From: Sinorhizobium mexicanum
GTDB taxonomy: Bacteria > Pseudomonadota > Alphaproteobacteria > Rhizobiales > Rhizobiaceae
DNA: 64,000 bases
Assembly (NCBI RefSeq): GCF_013488225.1
Contig: NZ_CP041241.1
Location: forward strand, 1 to 64,000
Direction of reading: 5' to 3'
In this document: one piece after another, positions 1 to 7,829 of the stretch
Numbering within the stretch: the first letter of the stretch is position 1
How the letters are laid out: each line of letters opens with the position of its first letter
The notes under the pieces: model-generated
Told to the model about the DNA's origin: nothing
The model's database searches: none
Seen by the model: the letters and a program-made list of their open reading frames with translations, nothing else
Made by a program: the position numbers and the translations under genes

Positions 1-458
1 TGCATAGCCCCAAAAGTGTGCAGCGGTTTTAGGACGACTACAGGCATGAGAATAAAGACCGCGCGCGCGCCGCATGGGGCCGTTTGAACGCAACGCTCTA
101 GGACCAGGCCGTCGGGACGGAGCGACCTTCTCGTCGGCCGCACCAGGGCAGGGGGCAAGTCGCACTGCCCCGCGGCTGCATCGAGTCGAACCATTGCGTT
201 GAGGAGCAAAATATCCGAAACTCTGTGTCGAAGCGGATTCGCCTGGATCTGTATTTTACGGTGTCTGGTGGAGCTTTCTTAACAATTCTGCGGCTATCGT
301 AACGCATTGGCAAAAAAGACTTTAATTGCGCCTTGCGGAAGCTATCTTGCCCGTAATTTCCGACACCTCGGACGACCGGAAACAGCCACGTTCCGCATTA
401 TCGACCACCGAACGGGGCCGACGTCAGCAACCTCTCACGAAACCGGGAAATCGTCTAA

Positions 459-474
459 GTTGACAGCTGTCAAC
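459..474. promoter_or_regulatory. parS-like centromere palindrome, copy 1
   Basis: Perfect 16-bp palindrome GTTGACAGCTGTCAAC. The same sequence recurs exactly at 2058-2073, 2181-2196 and 6463-6478, always between genes. It fits GTT-N4-GC-N4-AAC, the pattern described for RepB-binding centromeres of repABC plasmids in rhizobia and agrobacteria. Reading it as parS is inference; an operator for an unknown regulator would also be palindromic. Confidence 0.7.
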
Positions 475-689
475 GGCCGTGGCGACACCGCCGTTCAATC
501 CGCTTAACCGGAAAAATTGACGGACAGGCGCCAGATCAGGGGTCCCCTTGCGCCTATCGGATTTCCTCGTTTCGGCAGCTGTGCTTCTACAGCGTCGCGC
601 GTCTTATCGGACGGGCAAAGGACGCGACGACATTTCGAATGCTGTGTGGTTCTTATTCTTGAGTGGTCTCCGATTTGAGGAGACAGGCA

Positions 690-900
690 GCGGAGCAATT
701 CGAGGAGGTGTGTAACGGCTTACAGCGCCGTGCGTCCTTCAGGACGCACAAAGGACGTTGTAAGTCTTTGAATCTACGCATCGTGCTTTCCGAAAATCGA
801 TTCCGATTTTCGGGCCGATGCGCTAGCGCCTGGCATTGCTTCAGAGAATTGGAGCGCTTCACTGTTCAACGAAAAACGTTCCAAAGTCTCCGGTGAAGCC
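690..900. repeat. Composite rhizobial intergenic palindromic repeat
   Basis: Contains two back-to-back palindromes: GTGCGTCCT/AGGACGCAC (730-738 and 741-749) and CCGAAAATCG/CGATTTTCGG (790-799 and 804-813). A motif resembling cacttcactgttcaacgaaa follows. Related pieces (cagcg...ggacgctgtag, ctttgaa, cttcacta/gttcaacgaaa) recur at 13096-13240 and 3580-3615. This resembles the mosaic intergenic elements widespread in Sinorhizobium and Rhizobium. It carries no gene. Confidence 0.6.
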
Positions 901-902
901 GC

Positions 903-1739
903 TCACTCGTGCCAATGTTCCGCCACCCATGGCGTTGGGCGGATGTAGTGACGCAGATAGCGGAACGCGCTTTTCTCCCGTCGGTCTGGCGCAAACAGGC
1001 CGCGGATATGCCCGAGCGGTGTCGTCGGCCGGCTCTTGTAGCCGAACTGCCCGTCGATCGCATGCTGCGGCAGCAGGCTGCGGGGGAAGAGCACCACGCG
1101 GCCATCGGCAGGCAGCCGTGGCGCCAGGAAATAGTTGAGCGGAAAGGGCCAGCGGCAATCCTGCCGGAAATGCAGGACCCAGCGCCGCGGAAAGAGTTTG
1201 ACGCCGCCCGGCGCATTGCGGGTGACGAAGCGTTGCTCGAAACTGTATTCATCCGCGACGCCTTGGGGATCGGCGCGGAACTTCTCCTGCAAGGGTACGA
1301 GCTTGCCGACCGGAAAACGGAACAGCGACGTCTGTCCGAGCCGTTCAAACGGCGTCGTCTGATTTCGGGCGAGCACCACGTCATCCGGCCCGCCAAATTC
1401 GAAGAACGAATCGAGCGATCCGACGATCACCAGATCGAGATCGAGGAACAATACCGGTCCCGTGAGATTGCCGAGCTTTGGACCCCAGAGCCGTGCTTTC
1501 GGCCAGATGCCTTTGGTGTTGGTGGGCATCGCCACATCGAGCGGCGGCAGATCTTCGCAGAGGATTTCTGGCCGCAGGCCGCTGCGGTTATCGGTGAAAC
1601 AGGTGAAGGTGAATGGCGGCGTGATGTTGCGCGCCACCATGGCGTAAAGCCGGTTGATGAAGGGCGGACCGTACTTCGTGCCCCAGTTGATGCATATCAC
1701 CTGCTTGACGCCGCCACTTGCCGCCAGAACGCTTGCCAT
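903..1739 (-). CDS. Glycosyltransferase-like protein
   Basis: A 278-residue protein if translation starts at the ATG at 1739, which has a GGAGAG ribosome-binding site just upstream; the frame stays open to 1874 but those extra residues look unrelated. The N-terminus reads QVICINWGTKYGPPFINRLY, as in proteins that move along a nucleotide-sugar fold. A central FLDLDLVIVGSLD stretch gives the DxD metal/nucleotide-sugar motif of GT-A glycosyltransferases, and a late HF..DC.WPFPLNYF segment is typical of small rhizobial GT-A-like proteins. The substrate is not visible. It stands alone, with parS-like sites on both sides. Confidence 0.7.
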   Translation of the reverse strand: MASVLAASGGVKQVICINWGTKYGPPFINRLYAMVARNITPPFTFTCFTDNRSGLRPEILCEDLPPLDVAMPTNTKGIWPKARLWGPKLGNLTGPVLFLDLDLVIVGSLDSFFEFGGPDDVVLARNQTTPFERLGQTSLFRFPVGKLVPLQEKFRADPQGVADEYSFEQRFVTRNAPGGVKLFPRRWVLHFRQDCRWPFPLNYFLAPRLPADGRVVLFPRSLLPQHAIDGQFGYKSRPTTPLGHIRGLFAPDRREKSAFRYLRHYIRPTPWVAEHWHE

Positions 1740-2057
1740 GGGCTCTCCACTCTTGCCAGCTGCCGAGAGGTCTTTCCACAGCAGCCGATTGTCCATCGGT
1801 CTTGAGGCGGTGGCGCAGAACTTCGGCAGTCGGGGATTTGCTTTCGACTTTCCATCCTGCTGGTGCGTTCTCACGCATTCAGTAAGGCACGGTCACGAAA
1901 ATGCCGATTGACGCTCGCCTGTGTGACATCGGCACCGCCTCGAACAAGAACTGCAGCACCGTCGCAGGCTATCCATCATTCCTCACTCTCCGGCCCGTGT
2001 TCTTTCCGGGGAACGCAGCCGGCACTTTCGATCGTGGCCGACTTCATATCGATGTCA

Positions 2058-2073
2058 GTTGACAGCTGTCAAC
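2058..2073. promoter_or_regulatory. parS-like centromere palindrome, copy 2
   Basis: Exact GTTGACAGCTGTCAAC. Together with copy 3 it forms a close pair (start-to-start 123 bp) upstream of the DUF1612/HTH gene. A pair of sites in one intergenic region could load RepB efficiently; alternatively the downstream HTH protein could bind here. Confidence 0.7.
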
Positions 2074-2180
2074 GGCGCCGCGGTGACATGAGCGCCTCGC
2101 CCCTTATGGTATGGCGTTGGGTGAGCGTTTGCTGATCCCAACGACCGGCCGAAGGAATGACGCTTGCGCTTGGTGCACCT

Positions 2181-2196
2181 GTTGACAGCTGTCAAC
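2181..2196. promoter_or_regulatory. parS-like centromere palindrome, copy 3
   Basis: Exact GTTGACAGCTGTCAAC, 182 bp before the start of the DUF1612/HTH gene. See copy 1 for the consensus argument. Confidence 0.7.
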
Positions 2197-2377
2197 TGCG
2201 GTTCGAGTGCGTTGAGATCGGGGCTGTGGTGCGATGTGCGCCGCCGAAAGCTAGGCGGCCGTATTCTCCTGAGACTGCGCCGATCCGCATATTAGCAGGG
2301 GAGAAAGGCCGGCGAGGCTGTGACGGAAAGAAATCGCGTGTTACCTTCCGTTTCGTCGACAACGCTTCGTCTTTAAA

Positions 2378-3523
2378 ATGAGATACGAGACCCCGGATCC
2401 GCTCCATCCAACGCTGCTGCCGGCCCTGATAGCGGCGGAAGACAGCCTTGCGCGTCTCGACGAGCGGGCCGGCCGGCACCCGGTTTCGGAAGGGTTTCGC
2501 GAGCGCGGGCAGTTCTTCGATGCCGCCGCCGCTCTCTGGGTCGCCGGCGAATTGGTGCATGTCGAGGATCTGGTCCTGCATGATGCGCACATGGACGCGC
2601 GCGCACCCTCCCATGAGCTGACCATCGCCCATGCGGTGTTGCGTGCCCGCCGCCGGGTGGATCTTGTCGAACCGGACTGGGCGCTGACGAGCGCCGGACT
2701 GAACGTGCTGAGAGGCGAGGGCGAGGCGATCGCCGAGCACAACCATCGCCAGGAGCTATCGACTCGTCGAAATACCGCCTTTGCGGAGAATGACGAGGAA
2801 ACGGACGAAAATCCGCTCGCCGCTGAATTTGCCGAACTCGATGCGGCGATAGCTCGCTCCGAACGCTTGCTGGACGTTCACGCGAGCGGCATCGCCGAGA
2901 TGGAATCGCTATCGCCAGCCGCAAAAACGAGTTCGGAACCCATGGGCCAACTCGGACTGCTGTTCGAGGAGGACTGGGACGAAGAGCAGCGGCTCGATGC
3001 CTGGCGCGCCGTTCTGGCGACGGCCGATCAGCTGCCGGCTTCTCTTGGAGCGGCAATCCTCTACGACGCCTGGGAACGCATCGAGCCGCTCAGGCGGCAG
3101 CACTGGTTAGGCTCGCTGCTCGTCGGGGTTTACCTGCGTTTTCGCGGAAAGGTGTCCTCGCACGTGCTGGCGTTCAACACCGGCCTGAAGACGATCCGCC
3201 ACGAACGCCGCCGGTCGAAGGACAGGCTGACGCGGCTCGTTGCCTTCCTCGAGGCGATGACGGTAACGGCCGATCTCGGCATGAAGGAGCTCGACCGGCT
3301 TTCCCTGGCAAAGACGCAGATGGAAATGCGGATCAAAGATCGGCGTTCGAGCAGCAATCTGCCGGGGTTGATCGATCTCGTTCTGTCGCGACCGATCGTC
3401 TCGACGGCGCTGATCGCCCGCCAAGTCGGCGTCACGCCGCGCAGCGCGCTCAACCTGGTCCGCGAACTCGGCGTGCGCGAGATGACGGGCAGGGGACGCT
3501 ATCGCGGCTGGGGCGTGCTTTAG
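2378..3523 (+). CDS. DUF1612 / helix-turn-helix protein (y4cF-like)
   Basis: A 381-residue protein of a family found almost only on rhizobial and agrobacterial plasmids. The N-terminal half holds the conserved RHPVSEGFRERGQFFDAAAALWVAGELVHVEDLVLHD-type region of DUF1612. The C-terminal ~60 residues (SRPIVSTALIARQVGVTPRSALNLVRELGVREMTGRGRYRGWGVL) form a winged or plain HTH with the recognition stretch VTPRSALNLVREL. By recollection, the pNGR234a homologue y4cF lies near that plasmid's repABC genes, which agrees with the parS-like sites here. Its function is unknown; DNA binding is inferred. The gene is monocistronic and ends in a palindromic repeat. Confidence 0.75.
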   Translation: MRYETPDPLHPTLLPALIAAEDSLARLDERAGRHPVSEGFRERGQFFDAAAALWVAGELVHVEDLVLHDAHMDARAPSHELTIAHAVLRARRRVDLVEPDWALTSAGLNVLRGEGEAIAEHNHRQELSTRRNTAFAENDEETDENPLAAEFAELDAAIARSERLLDVHASGIAEMESLSPAAKTSSEPMGQLGLLFEEDWDEEQRLDAWRAVLATADQLPASLGAAILYDAWERIEPLRRQHWLGSLLVGVYLRFRGKVSSHVLAFNTGLKTIRHERRRSKDRLTRLVAFLEAMTVTADLGMKELDRLSLAKTQMEMRIKDRRSSSNLPGLIDLVLSRPIVSTALIARQVGVTPRSALNLVRELGVREMTGRGRYRGWGVL

Positions 3524-3625
3524 AGCAACTCCAGGAAAAGTGTGTAACGGTTTTCCGCCGGGAAATTGCGTAGTTTCAAAGAGTTAGAGCCTTTCACTGT
3601 TTCAATGAAACAATGAAATGATCCA
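3524..3625. repeat. Rhizobial palindromic intergenic repeat
   Basis: The stretch gcaactccaggaaaagtgtg..aacggttttccgccgggaaattgc is an imperfect inverted repeat of the same family as 17664-17712. It is followed by gagttagagcctttcactgtttcaatgaaac, which matches the tail of the repeats near 850-880 and 13200-13240. It contains no gene. Confidence 0.6.
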
Positions 3626-3636
3626 GCGCAACGACG

Positions 3637-4137
3637 CTATTGCCGCTGCAGCTTGATGTCGCTGGTAACGACCTTATCCCCGGAGCTCGGGTCGACATCG
3701 GTCGTCACCAGTCTCATGCCGTTCTGTCCGACCTTTTGCACGGTCAGGTTTGCGCTGCGGTCGCCGTTTACCAGCCTCGGCCAGCGGATCGTGAGGTTGA
3801 TCGCATTGCCCCGCCGGCTTCCGGTCAAGCCAGCCCGCCTTCCGCTCGGCCCGACATAGGTGCCGCTGTAGCTTGCCCCATTAAACTTCAAGTCGGCGCC
3901 GACGGCGCGCGACACGACAATGAGACCGCGGCAGGTTCCCTTCATCGACAGGGCCTGACCGCTGGCTTCAGAATTGAAGACGCAGGACACGTTCATCGGC
4001 GACCGGTTGATCCGGACCTTCACCATGCCGCTGCCGGTCCAGTTTCCCTCGAGTGATCCGAGGAATGCCGTTTCGTCGGCCTGTGCTGCCCCAACCGCAA
4101 AAAACAGGCTGCCCGCGGCAAGCAGACGCTGCATCAT
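3637..4137 (-). CDS. Small exported protein of unknown function
   Basis: A 166-residue protein. The start is chosen at the ATG pair at 4137/4134 because GAGGGAGG lies about 10 bases upstream; the longer frame to 4221 has no such site. It begins with a Sec signal peptide (MMQRLLAAGSLFFAVGAAQA, cleavage expected after AQA). The mature part is about 145 residues of alternating beta-prone segments (GNWTGSGMVKVRI, CVFNSEASG, LSMKGTCRGLIVVSR, SYSGTYVGPSG), suggesting a small periplasmic beta-barrel. Similar rhizobial proteins are uncharacterised. It lies downstream of the tct operon on the same strand but is separated from it by a hairpin. Confidence 0.65.
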   Translation of the reverse strand: MMQRLLAAGSLFFAVGAAQADETAFLGSLEGNWTGSGMVKVRINRSPMNVSCVFNSEASGQALSMKGTCRGLIVVSRAVGADLKFNGASYSGTYVGPSGRRAGLTGSRRGNAINLTIRWPRLVNGDRSANLTVQKVGQNGMRLVTTDVDPSSGDKVVTSDIKLQRQ

Positions 4138-4262
4138 CTTCGTGGAACCTCCCTCTCCGAGGATCGGAATCGGCGAAGCCGGGGTGCTCGCCGATTGCTC
4201 GTTGAACGCCCCAGCCCGCATGAGGTTCCTTTCTCACGCCGCTGTCAACCGAGAAGCGGCTG

Positions 4263-4282
4263 GCGGCGCCAATTGGCGCCGC
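4263..4282 (-). terminator. Perfect 20-bp palindrome at the end of tctA
   Basis: A perfect GC-rich 20-bp palindrome centred on CCAATTGG begins directly after the tctA stop codon. It would form a strong hairpin in the leftward transcript, but no T-run follows, so it is either a weak terminator or an mRNA 3'-end stabiliser. Confidence 0.5.
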
Positions 4283-5788
4283 TCAATCCTCCTCGACGAA
4301 GACCTCCTCGCGCTTGGCCTTGACGGCCGGCAGGAAGACGACGACGAGCACGATCGCGGCGATCAGCAAGAGCACCGCGCTGATCGGCCGGGTGACGAAC
4401 GTCGTCGGGTCGCCGCGCGACAGGATCATCGCGCGCCTCAGGTTCTCCTCGAGCAGCGGCCCGAGCACGAAGCCGAGGAGGAGCGGTGCCGGTTCGCAGC
4501 GCAGCTTCAGAAGCAGGTAACCGACGAGACCGAAGAAGGCGACGGCGTAAAGGTCGTAGACGTTGGAATTGACGCTGTAGACCCCGATCGAGCAGAAGGC
4601 CATGATGATTGGAAAGAGGATGAAATAGGGGATCTTCAGGAGCTTCACCCAGAGCCCGATCAGCGGCAGGTTCAAGACCACCAGCATCAGATTGCCGATC
4701 CACATCGAGGCGATGATGCCCCAGAAGAGCGCCGGCTGTTCCACCGCCACATTCGGGCCGGGCACGATGCCCTGGATGATCATAGCGCCGATCATCAACG
4801 CCATCACCGGGTTGGCCGGAATGCCGAGCGTCAGCAGCGGAATGAAGGACGTCTGCGCCCCGGCATTGTTGGCGCTTTCCGGCCCCGCGACACCGGCGAT
4901 GGCGCCGCGGCCGAACTCCTCCGGCCGGTCCGAGATGCGCTTTTCCACCGTGTAGGAGGCAAAGGCGGCAAGGATCGCGCCGCCGCCCGGCAGGATGCCG
5001 AGGGCCGAGCCGATCACGGTACCGCGCACCACCGGCGCGAACATCCGCTTGAAATCATCGCGCGTCGGCATCAGGTCGGTGACCTTCGCCATCAGCACTT
5101 CGCGGGTCTTCTCGTTTTCGAGATTGCGCAGGATTTCGGCGATGCCGAAGACGCCGACGGCGAGCGCCACGAAATTGAGGCCGTCGGCATATTCGCGGAT
5201 GCCGAGGGTGAAGCGCGGCGTACCGGTATAGATGTCGGTGCCGACGAGGCCGAGCAGAAGACCAAGCGCTACCATCGCCAGCGCCTTGACGATCGAGCCG
5301 TGCGCCAGCGCGACGGAGGAGACGAGACCGACGATCATCAGCGAGAAGTATTCGGCCGCGCCGAACTCCAGGGCGATTTCGGTGAGCGGCGGCGCGAAGA
5401 TTGCGACGAGAAAGGTCGAGACGGTTCCGGCAAAGAACGAGCCGAGTGCGGCGATCGCGAGCGCCGCGCCGGCGCGGCCGTTGCGCGCCATCTGGTAGCC
5501 ATCGATGGCGGTGACCGCGGAGGAGGATTCGCCCGGCATGTTGATCAGGATCGCCGTGGTCGAACCGCCGTATTGCGCGCCGTAATAGATACCGGCGAGC
5601 ATGATGAGCGAAGAGACCGGCTCCAGCTGGAACGTGATCGGCAGCAGCATGGCGATCGTAGCCGTCGCGCCGATCCCCGGCAGAACGCCGATCAGCGTGC
5701 CGAGCATAACGCCGATCAGGCAGAAGAGAAGATTGGCCGGCGAGGCGGCGGTGGTAAAGCCGAGGGCGAGATTGCTGAAAAGTTCCAT
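4283..5788 (-). CDS. tctA: Tripartite tricarboxylate transporter, large permease TctA
   Basis: A 501-residue polytopic membrane protein of the TctA family, the large subunit of secondary carriers for citrate-like tri- and dicarboxylates. Visible hallmarks are the N-terminal NLLFCLIGVMLGTLIGVLPGIG segment, the GGSTTAILINMPGESSS loop, a second GLLPGGGAI-type repeat (ALGILPGGGAILAAF), and PESANNAGAQTSFIPLLTLGIP, all conserved in the family. About 11-12 hydrophobic segments are apparent. It starts 9 bases after tctB, whose stop region carries its AGGAGG site, so the two are translationally linked. Confidence 0.93.
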   Translation of the reverse strand: MELFSNLALGFTTAASPANLLFCLIGVMLGTLIGVLPGIGATATIAMLLPITFQLEPVSSLIMLAGIYYGAQYGGSTTAILINMPGESSSAVTAIDGYQMARNGRAGAALAIAALGSFFAGTVSTFLVAIFAPPLTEIALEFGAAEYFSLMIVGLVSSVALAHGSIVKALAMVALGLLLGLVGTDIYTGTPRFTLGIREYADGLNFVALAVGVFGIAEILRNLENEKTREVLMAKVTDLMPTRDDFKRMFAPVVRGTVIGSALGILPGGGAILAAFASYTVEKRISDRPEEFGRGAIAGVAGPESANNAGAQTSFIPLLTLGIPANPVMALMIGAMIIQGIVPGPNVAVEQPALFWGIIASMWIGNLMLVVLNLPLIGLWVKLLKIPYFILFPIIMAFCSIGVYSVNSNVYDLYAVAFFGLVGYLLLKLRCEPAPLLLGFVLGPLLEENLRRAMILSRGDPTTFVTRPISAVLLLIAAIVLVVVFLPAVKAKREEVFVEED

Positions 5789-5797
5789 GGCCGCCTC

Positions 5798-6259
5798 CTA
5801 GAACCGGACCCAGGGGCCGAAGCGTTCAAAGGGCAGGTTGAGGCCGTAGCTGAACACCGCAACGGAAAAGACCGTGAGCACCAGGGAGATGGCGAGCGCC
5901 CAATGCGACTTCATGCGGTGGGAGGCAAAACAGGCGATGAGCGCCGTCAAGAAGATCGCCGGCGCGAAACCCAGCCCTCGTACCGTCAGCCCGAAAAAGA
6001 TCGGCGCCGGCAGGATGAAGAGCATGCCGCGCACAGCGATTGCACCCATCGGTTCGCCTTGCACGCGAGCCGACTGCACCAGGATGACGACGCCGAGCAA
6101 CGTCAACACACAGGAGAGCAGCAGCGGGAAGTAGCCGGGGCCCATGCGGAAGGCGGTGCCGAGGTCGAGGCCGAGCGACTGCCAGGCGAAGAACAGCCCG
6201 ACAGCCGTCAGGATACCGCCACAAAGGGCATTGGTCGTGTCGAAGGAGATGGATTTCAT
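5798..6259 (-). CDS. tctB: Tripartite tricarboxylate transporter, small permease TctB
   Basis: A 153-residue membrane protein with four hydrophobic segments: ALCGGILTAVGLFFAW, YFPLLLSCVLTLLGVVILVQS, GMLFILPAPIFFGLTV and ALAISLVLTVFSVAVFSYGL. The conserved TctB motif RMGPGYFPLLL follows the first segment. It pairs with TctA as the poorly conserved small membrane subunit. The order tctC-tctB-tctA is the usual one, but here a 389-bp spacer separates tctC from tctB. Confidence 0.9.
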   Translation of the reverse strand: MKSISFDTTNALCGGILTAVGLFFAWQSLGLDLGTAFRMGPGYFPLLLSCVLTLLGVVILVQSARVQGEPMGAIAVRGMLFILPAPIFFGLTVRGLGFAPAIFLTALIACFASHRMKSHWALAISLVLTVFSVAVFSYGLNLPFERFGPWVRF

Positions 6260-6351
6260 CGTGTCCCCATTTTGTTCGGGAGCCGCTGAGCCGCGCTCCC
6301 TTCATTGCATGCTTCCTTAAATCCTAGCTTATTTAAGGATAAAAACAGGCA

Positions 6352-6412
6352 GCAATTCAAAGTGCTGCAGCGTCCTTTTGCGCGTCGCGAAAGACGCGCG
6401 TTGCTGTAAACG
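6352..6412. repeat. Short palindromic repeat in the tctC-tctB spacer
   Basis: The outline ctgcagcgtcctttt-GCGCGTC-gcgaaa-GACGCGC-gttgctgtaa can fold into a hairpin with GCGCGTC/GACGCGC (6380-6386, 6393-6399) as the inner stem. It resembles the cagcg...gctgtag repeats elsewhere in the window. Confidence 0.5.
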
Positions 6413-6462
6413 AATGTGCTCGCGTCTTGTCATGCGGGCAAGGGGTGCCGGACCTTCGTCGA

Positions 6463-6478
6463 GTTGACAGCTGTCAAC
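6463..6478. promoter_or_regulatory. parS-like centromere palindrome, copy 4
   Basis: Exact GTTGACAGCTGTCAAC located inside the tct operon, in the spacer between tctC and tctB. It is about 4.3 kb from copy 3. A centromere-type site tolerated within an operon spacer argues against a dedicated operator for the DUF1612 gene and for a scattered partition site. Confidence 0.7.
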
Positions 6479-6592
6479 GTCCCGTCGCGGCGCTGACGCG
6501 GAATGAGGAGGGAATGAACGGCACCTCGCCCCACATTCTCGAACCGGTCGCGCCTTCCGTCCGAAGGCTCCCCGTACCGAACGGAGACGGGT

Positions 6593-6633
6593 CGCCGCCG
6601 CCCCCTGTCTTGCGACAGGCGTTGGCGGCGGCG
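6593..6633 (-). terminator. Strong intercistronic hairpin after tctC
   Basis: Outer arms CGCCGCCGCC (6593-6602) and GGCGGCGGCG (6624-6633) enclose a second stem CCTGTC/GACAGG (6604-6609, 6614-6619). It lies 15 bases past the tctC stop in the leftward transcript. No U-tract follows. Such a structure would stabilise the tctC message and reduce read-through into tctBA, giving more binding protein than permease. Confidence 0.6.
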
Positions 6634-6648
6634 AGTTCTGTCACGCCA

Positions 6649-7626
6649 TCAATCGGCGAACTGGCCGGCGGCCTCGATCACCGGTTTCCAGCGGGCGATC
6701 TCGCTTTCGAGCTTGGCCTTCAGTGCCGCTGGTGTCGCGTCCTCCTGGCTCGACGGTTCGGTGCCGAGTTCGGCGAAGCGTGCGACGACGTTCTCGTCCT
6801 TGAGCGCCAGCTGCAGCGACTTCGACAGGCGCTCGGTCACCTCGGCAGGCGTGCCCTTCGGCGCGTAGATCCCGTGCCAGATGCCGACCTGGAATCCGGG
6901 AAGACCGGCTTCTTCCGCCGTCGGCAGATCGGGGAAGATCTTGAGACGGGCGGGCGAGGTGACGGCATAGGCCTTGATCGTGCCGCCCTGGATCTGCTTC
7001 GTCGTGTTCGTCGTCTGGTCGCACATGATATCGACCTGGCCGCCGAGCAGGTCGGTCATAGCCGGGCCGGTGCCCTTGTACGGCACGGTCGTGAGCTGCG
7101 TGTCGATCGCGCTCATGAACATCATGCCGCAAAGATGCGAAGCGGCGCCGATGCCGGCATTGGCGACCGTCACCGTATCCTTGTTGGCCTTGACGTAGTC
7201 GATCAGCCCCTTGAGATCGGTCGGTTCGAAGTCCTTGCGGGCGACGATCGTCATCGGTACCTCGGTGACGAGGCCGACATATTCGAAGGCGTTCAGCGTG
7301 TCGTAGGCGAGCTTGCGATAGAGCGTGGCGCTGGTCGCCATGCCGATATGGTGGAGCAGCACCGTATAGCCATCCGGATCGGCCTGGGCGACACGGCCAG
7401 CACCGAGCGTGCCGCCGGCGCCGCCGACATTCTCGACGATGATCTGCTGACCGAGATCCTTCGACATGGATTCGGCGATCAGGCGGGCGACCGTGTCGGT
7501 CGGGCCGCCGGCCGAGAAGGGCACAACCATCGTGATCGAGCGCTCGGGATAATTTTGGGCGCTGGCCGAGGCGGCAAACAGGGAAACGGCGGCGACAGCG
7601 CCCAGAAGCGCTTGCAGAATTTTCAT
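6649..7626 (-). CDS. tctC: Tricarboxylate transporter substrate-binding protein TctC (Bug family)
   Basis: A 325-residue periplasmic binding protein. It opens with a Sec signal peptide (MKILQALLGAVAAVSLFAASASAQ). It then shows the Bug/TctC hallmarks YPERSITMVVPFSAGGPTDTVAR, ENVGGAGGTLGAGRVAQADPDGYT, the VPYKGTGPAMTDLLGGQVD loop that contacts the carboxylate, and AEEAGLPGFQ. The GGGAGGAAAAG ribosome-binding site sits directly before the ATG. It delivers a carboxylate ligand to TctAB; the actual substrate cannot be read from the sequence. No TctDE two-component system is present. Confidence 0.93.
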   Translation of the reverse strand: MKILQALLGAVAAVSLFAASASAQNYPERSITMVVPFSAGGPTDTVARLIAESMSKDLGQQIIVENVGGAGGTLGAGRVAQADPDGYTVLLHHIGMATSATLYRKLAYDTLNAFEYVGLVTEVPMTIVARKDFEPTDLKGLIDYVKANKDTVTVANAGIGAASHLCGMMFMSAIDTQLTTVPYKGTGPAMTDLLGGQVDIMCDQTTNTTKQIQGGTIKAYAVTSPARLKIFPDLPTAEEAGLPGFQVGIWHGIYAPKGTPAEVTERLSKSLQLALKDENVVARFAELGTEPSSQEDATPAALKAKLESEIARWKPVIEAAGQFAD

Positions 7627-7829
7627 CTTTTCCTCCCGATGAAATTATGGACCAGCCGGCATGGTTCCTCCCGTACCGGTACTGGATCGCCTATTTGCAG
7701 ACGGGATTTTAGCACAGACAACCGCCGCCAGTGGTCACATTGCCGATTTTCGTGCCCGATGCGCGCGACATGGGTGGATTTGGAAACAAAGTCGCCGGGC
7801 GATGGGTGGAAATCCACCCATCGTATTGC

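Larger units (their letters stand above)
1..902. other. Intergenic region without a convincing gene
   Basis: About 900 bases in which the open frames are short, overlap on both strands and show no recognisable motif. It starts with a degenerate copy of a rhizobial palindromic repeat (around 10-45), contains one parS-like palindrome (459-474), and ends in a composite palindromic repeat (about 690-900). A long non-coding stretch with a centromere-like site fits a partition or replication-control neighbourhood, but nothing here is diagnostic of repABC coding sequence. Confidence 0.6.
1740..2377. other. Intergenic region with two parS-like sites
   Basis: About 640 bases between the divergently oriented glycosyltransferase-like gene and the DUF1612/HTH gene. 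I see no gene in it. It carries two exact parS-like palindromes 123 bp apart. A good promoter for the rightward gene cannot be picked confidently by eye. Confidence 0.6.

Noticed and set aside
61..71. Alternating GCGCGCGC stretch as a possible special structure
   Set aside because: Only about 11 bases long, common by chance in a high-GC genome.
690..900. CRISPR-like repeats among the palindromic units
   Set aside because: Units are imperfect, unevenly spaced and scattered, and no cas genes are present; they match rhizobial intergenic elements.
1..3523. Presence of repA, repB or repC fragments
   Set aside because: Checked the frames for Walker-type RepA, RepB HTH and RepC patterns and found none; only centromere-like sites support a nearby partition locus.
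3974..6289. 771-residue open frame opposite the tctA/tctB genes
   Set aside because: It is a shadow frame of high-GC coding DNA, rich in Arg/Asp/His with no family pattern; tctA and tctB on the other strand are clear.
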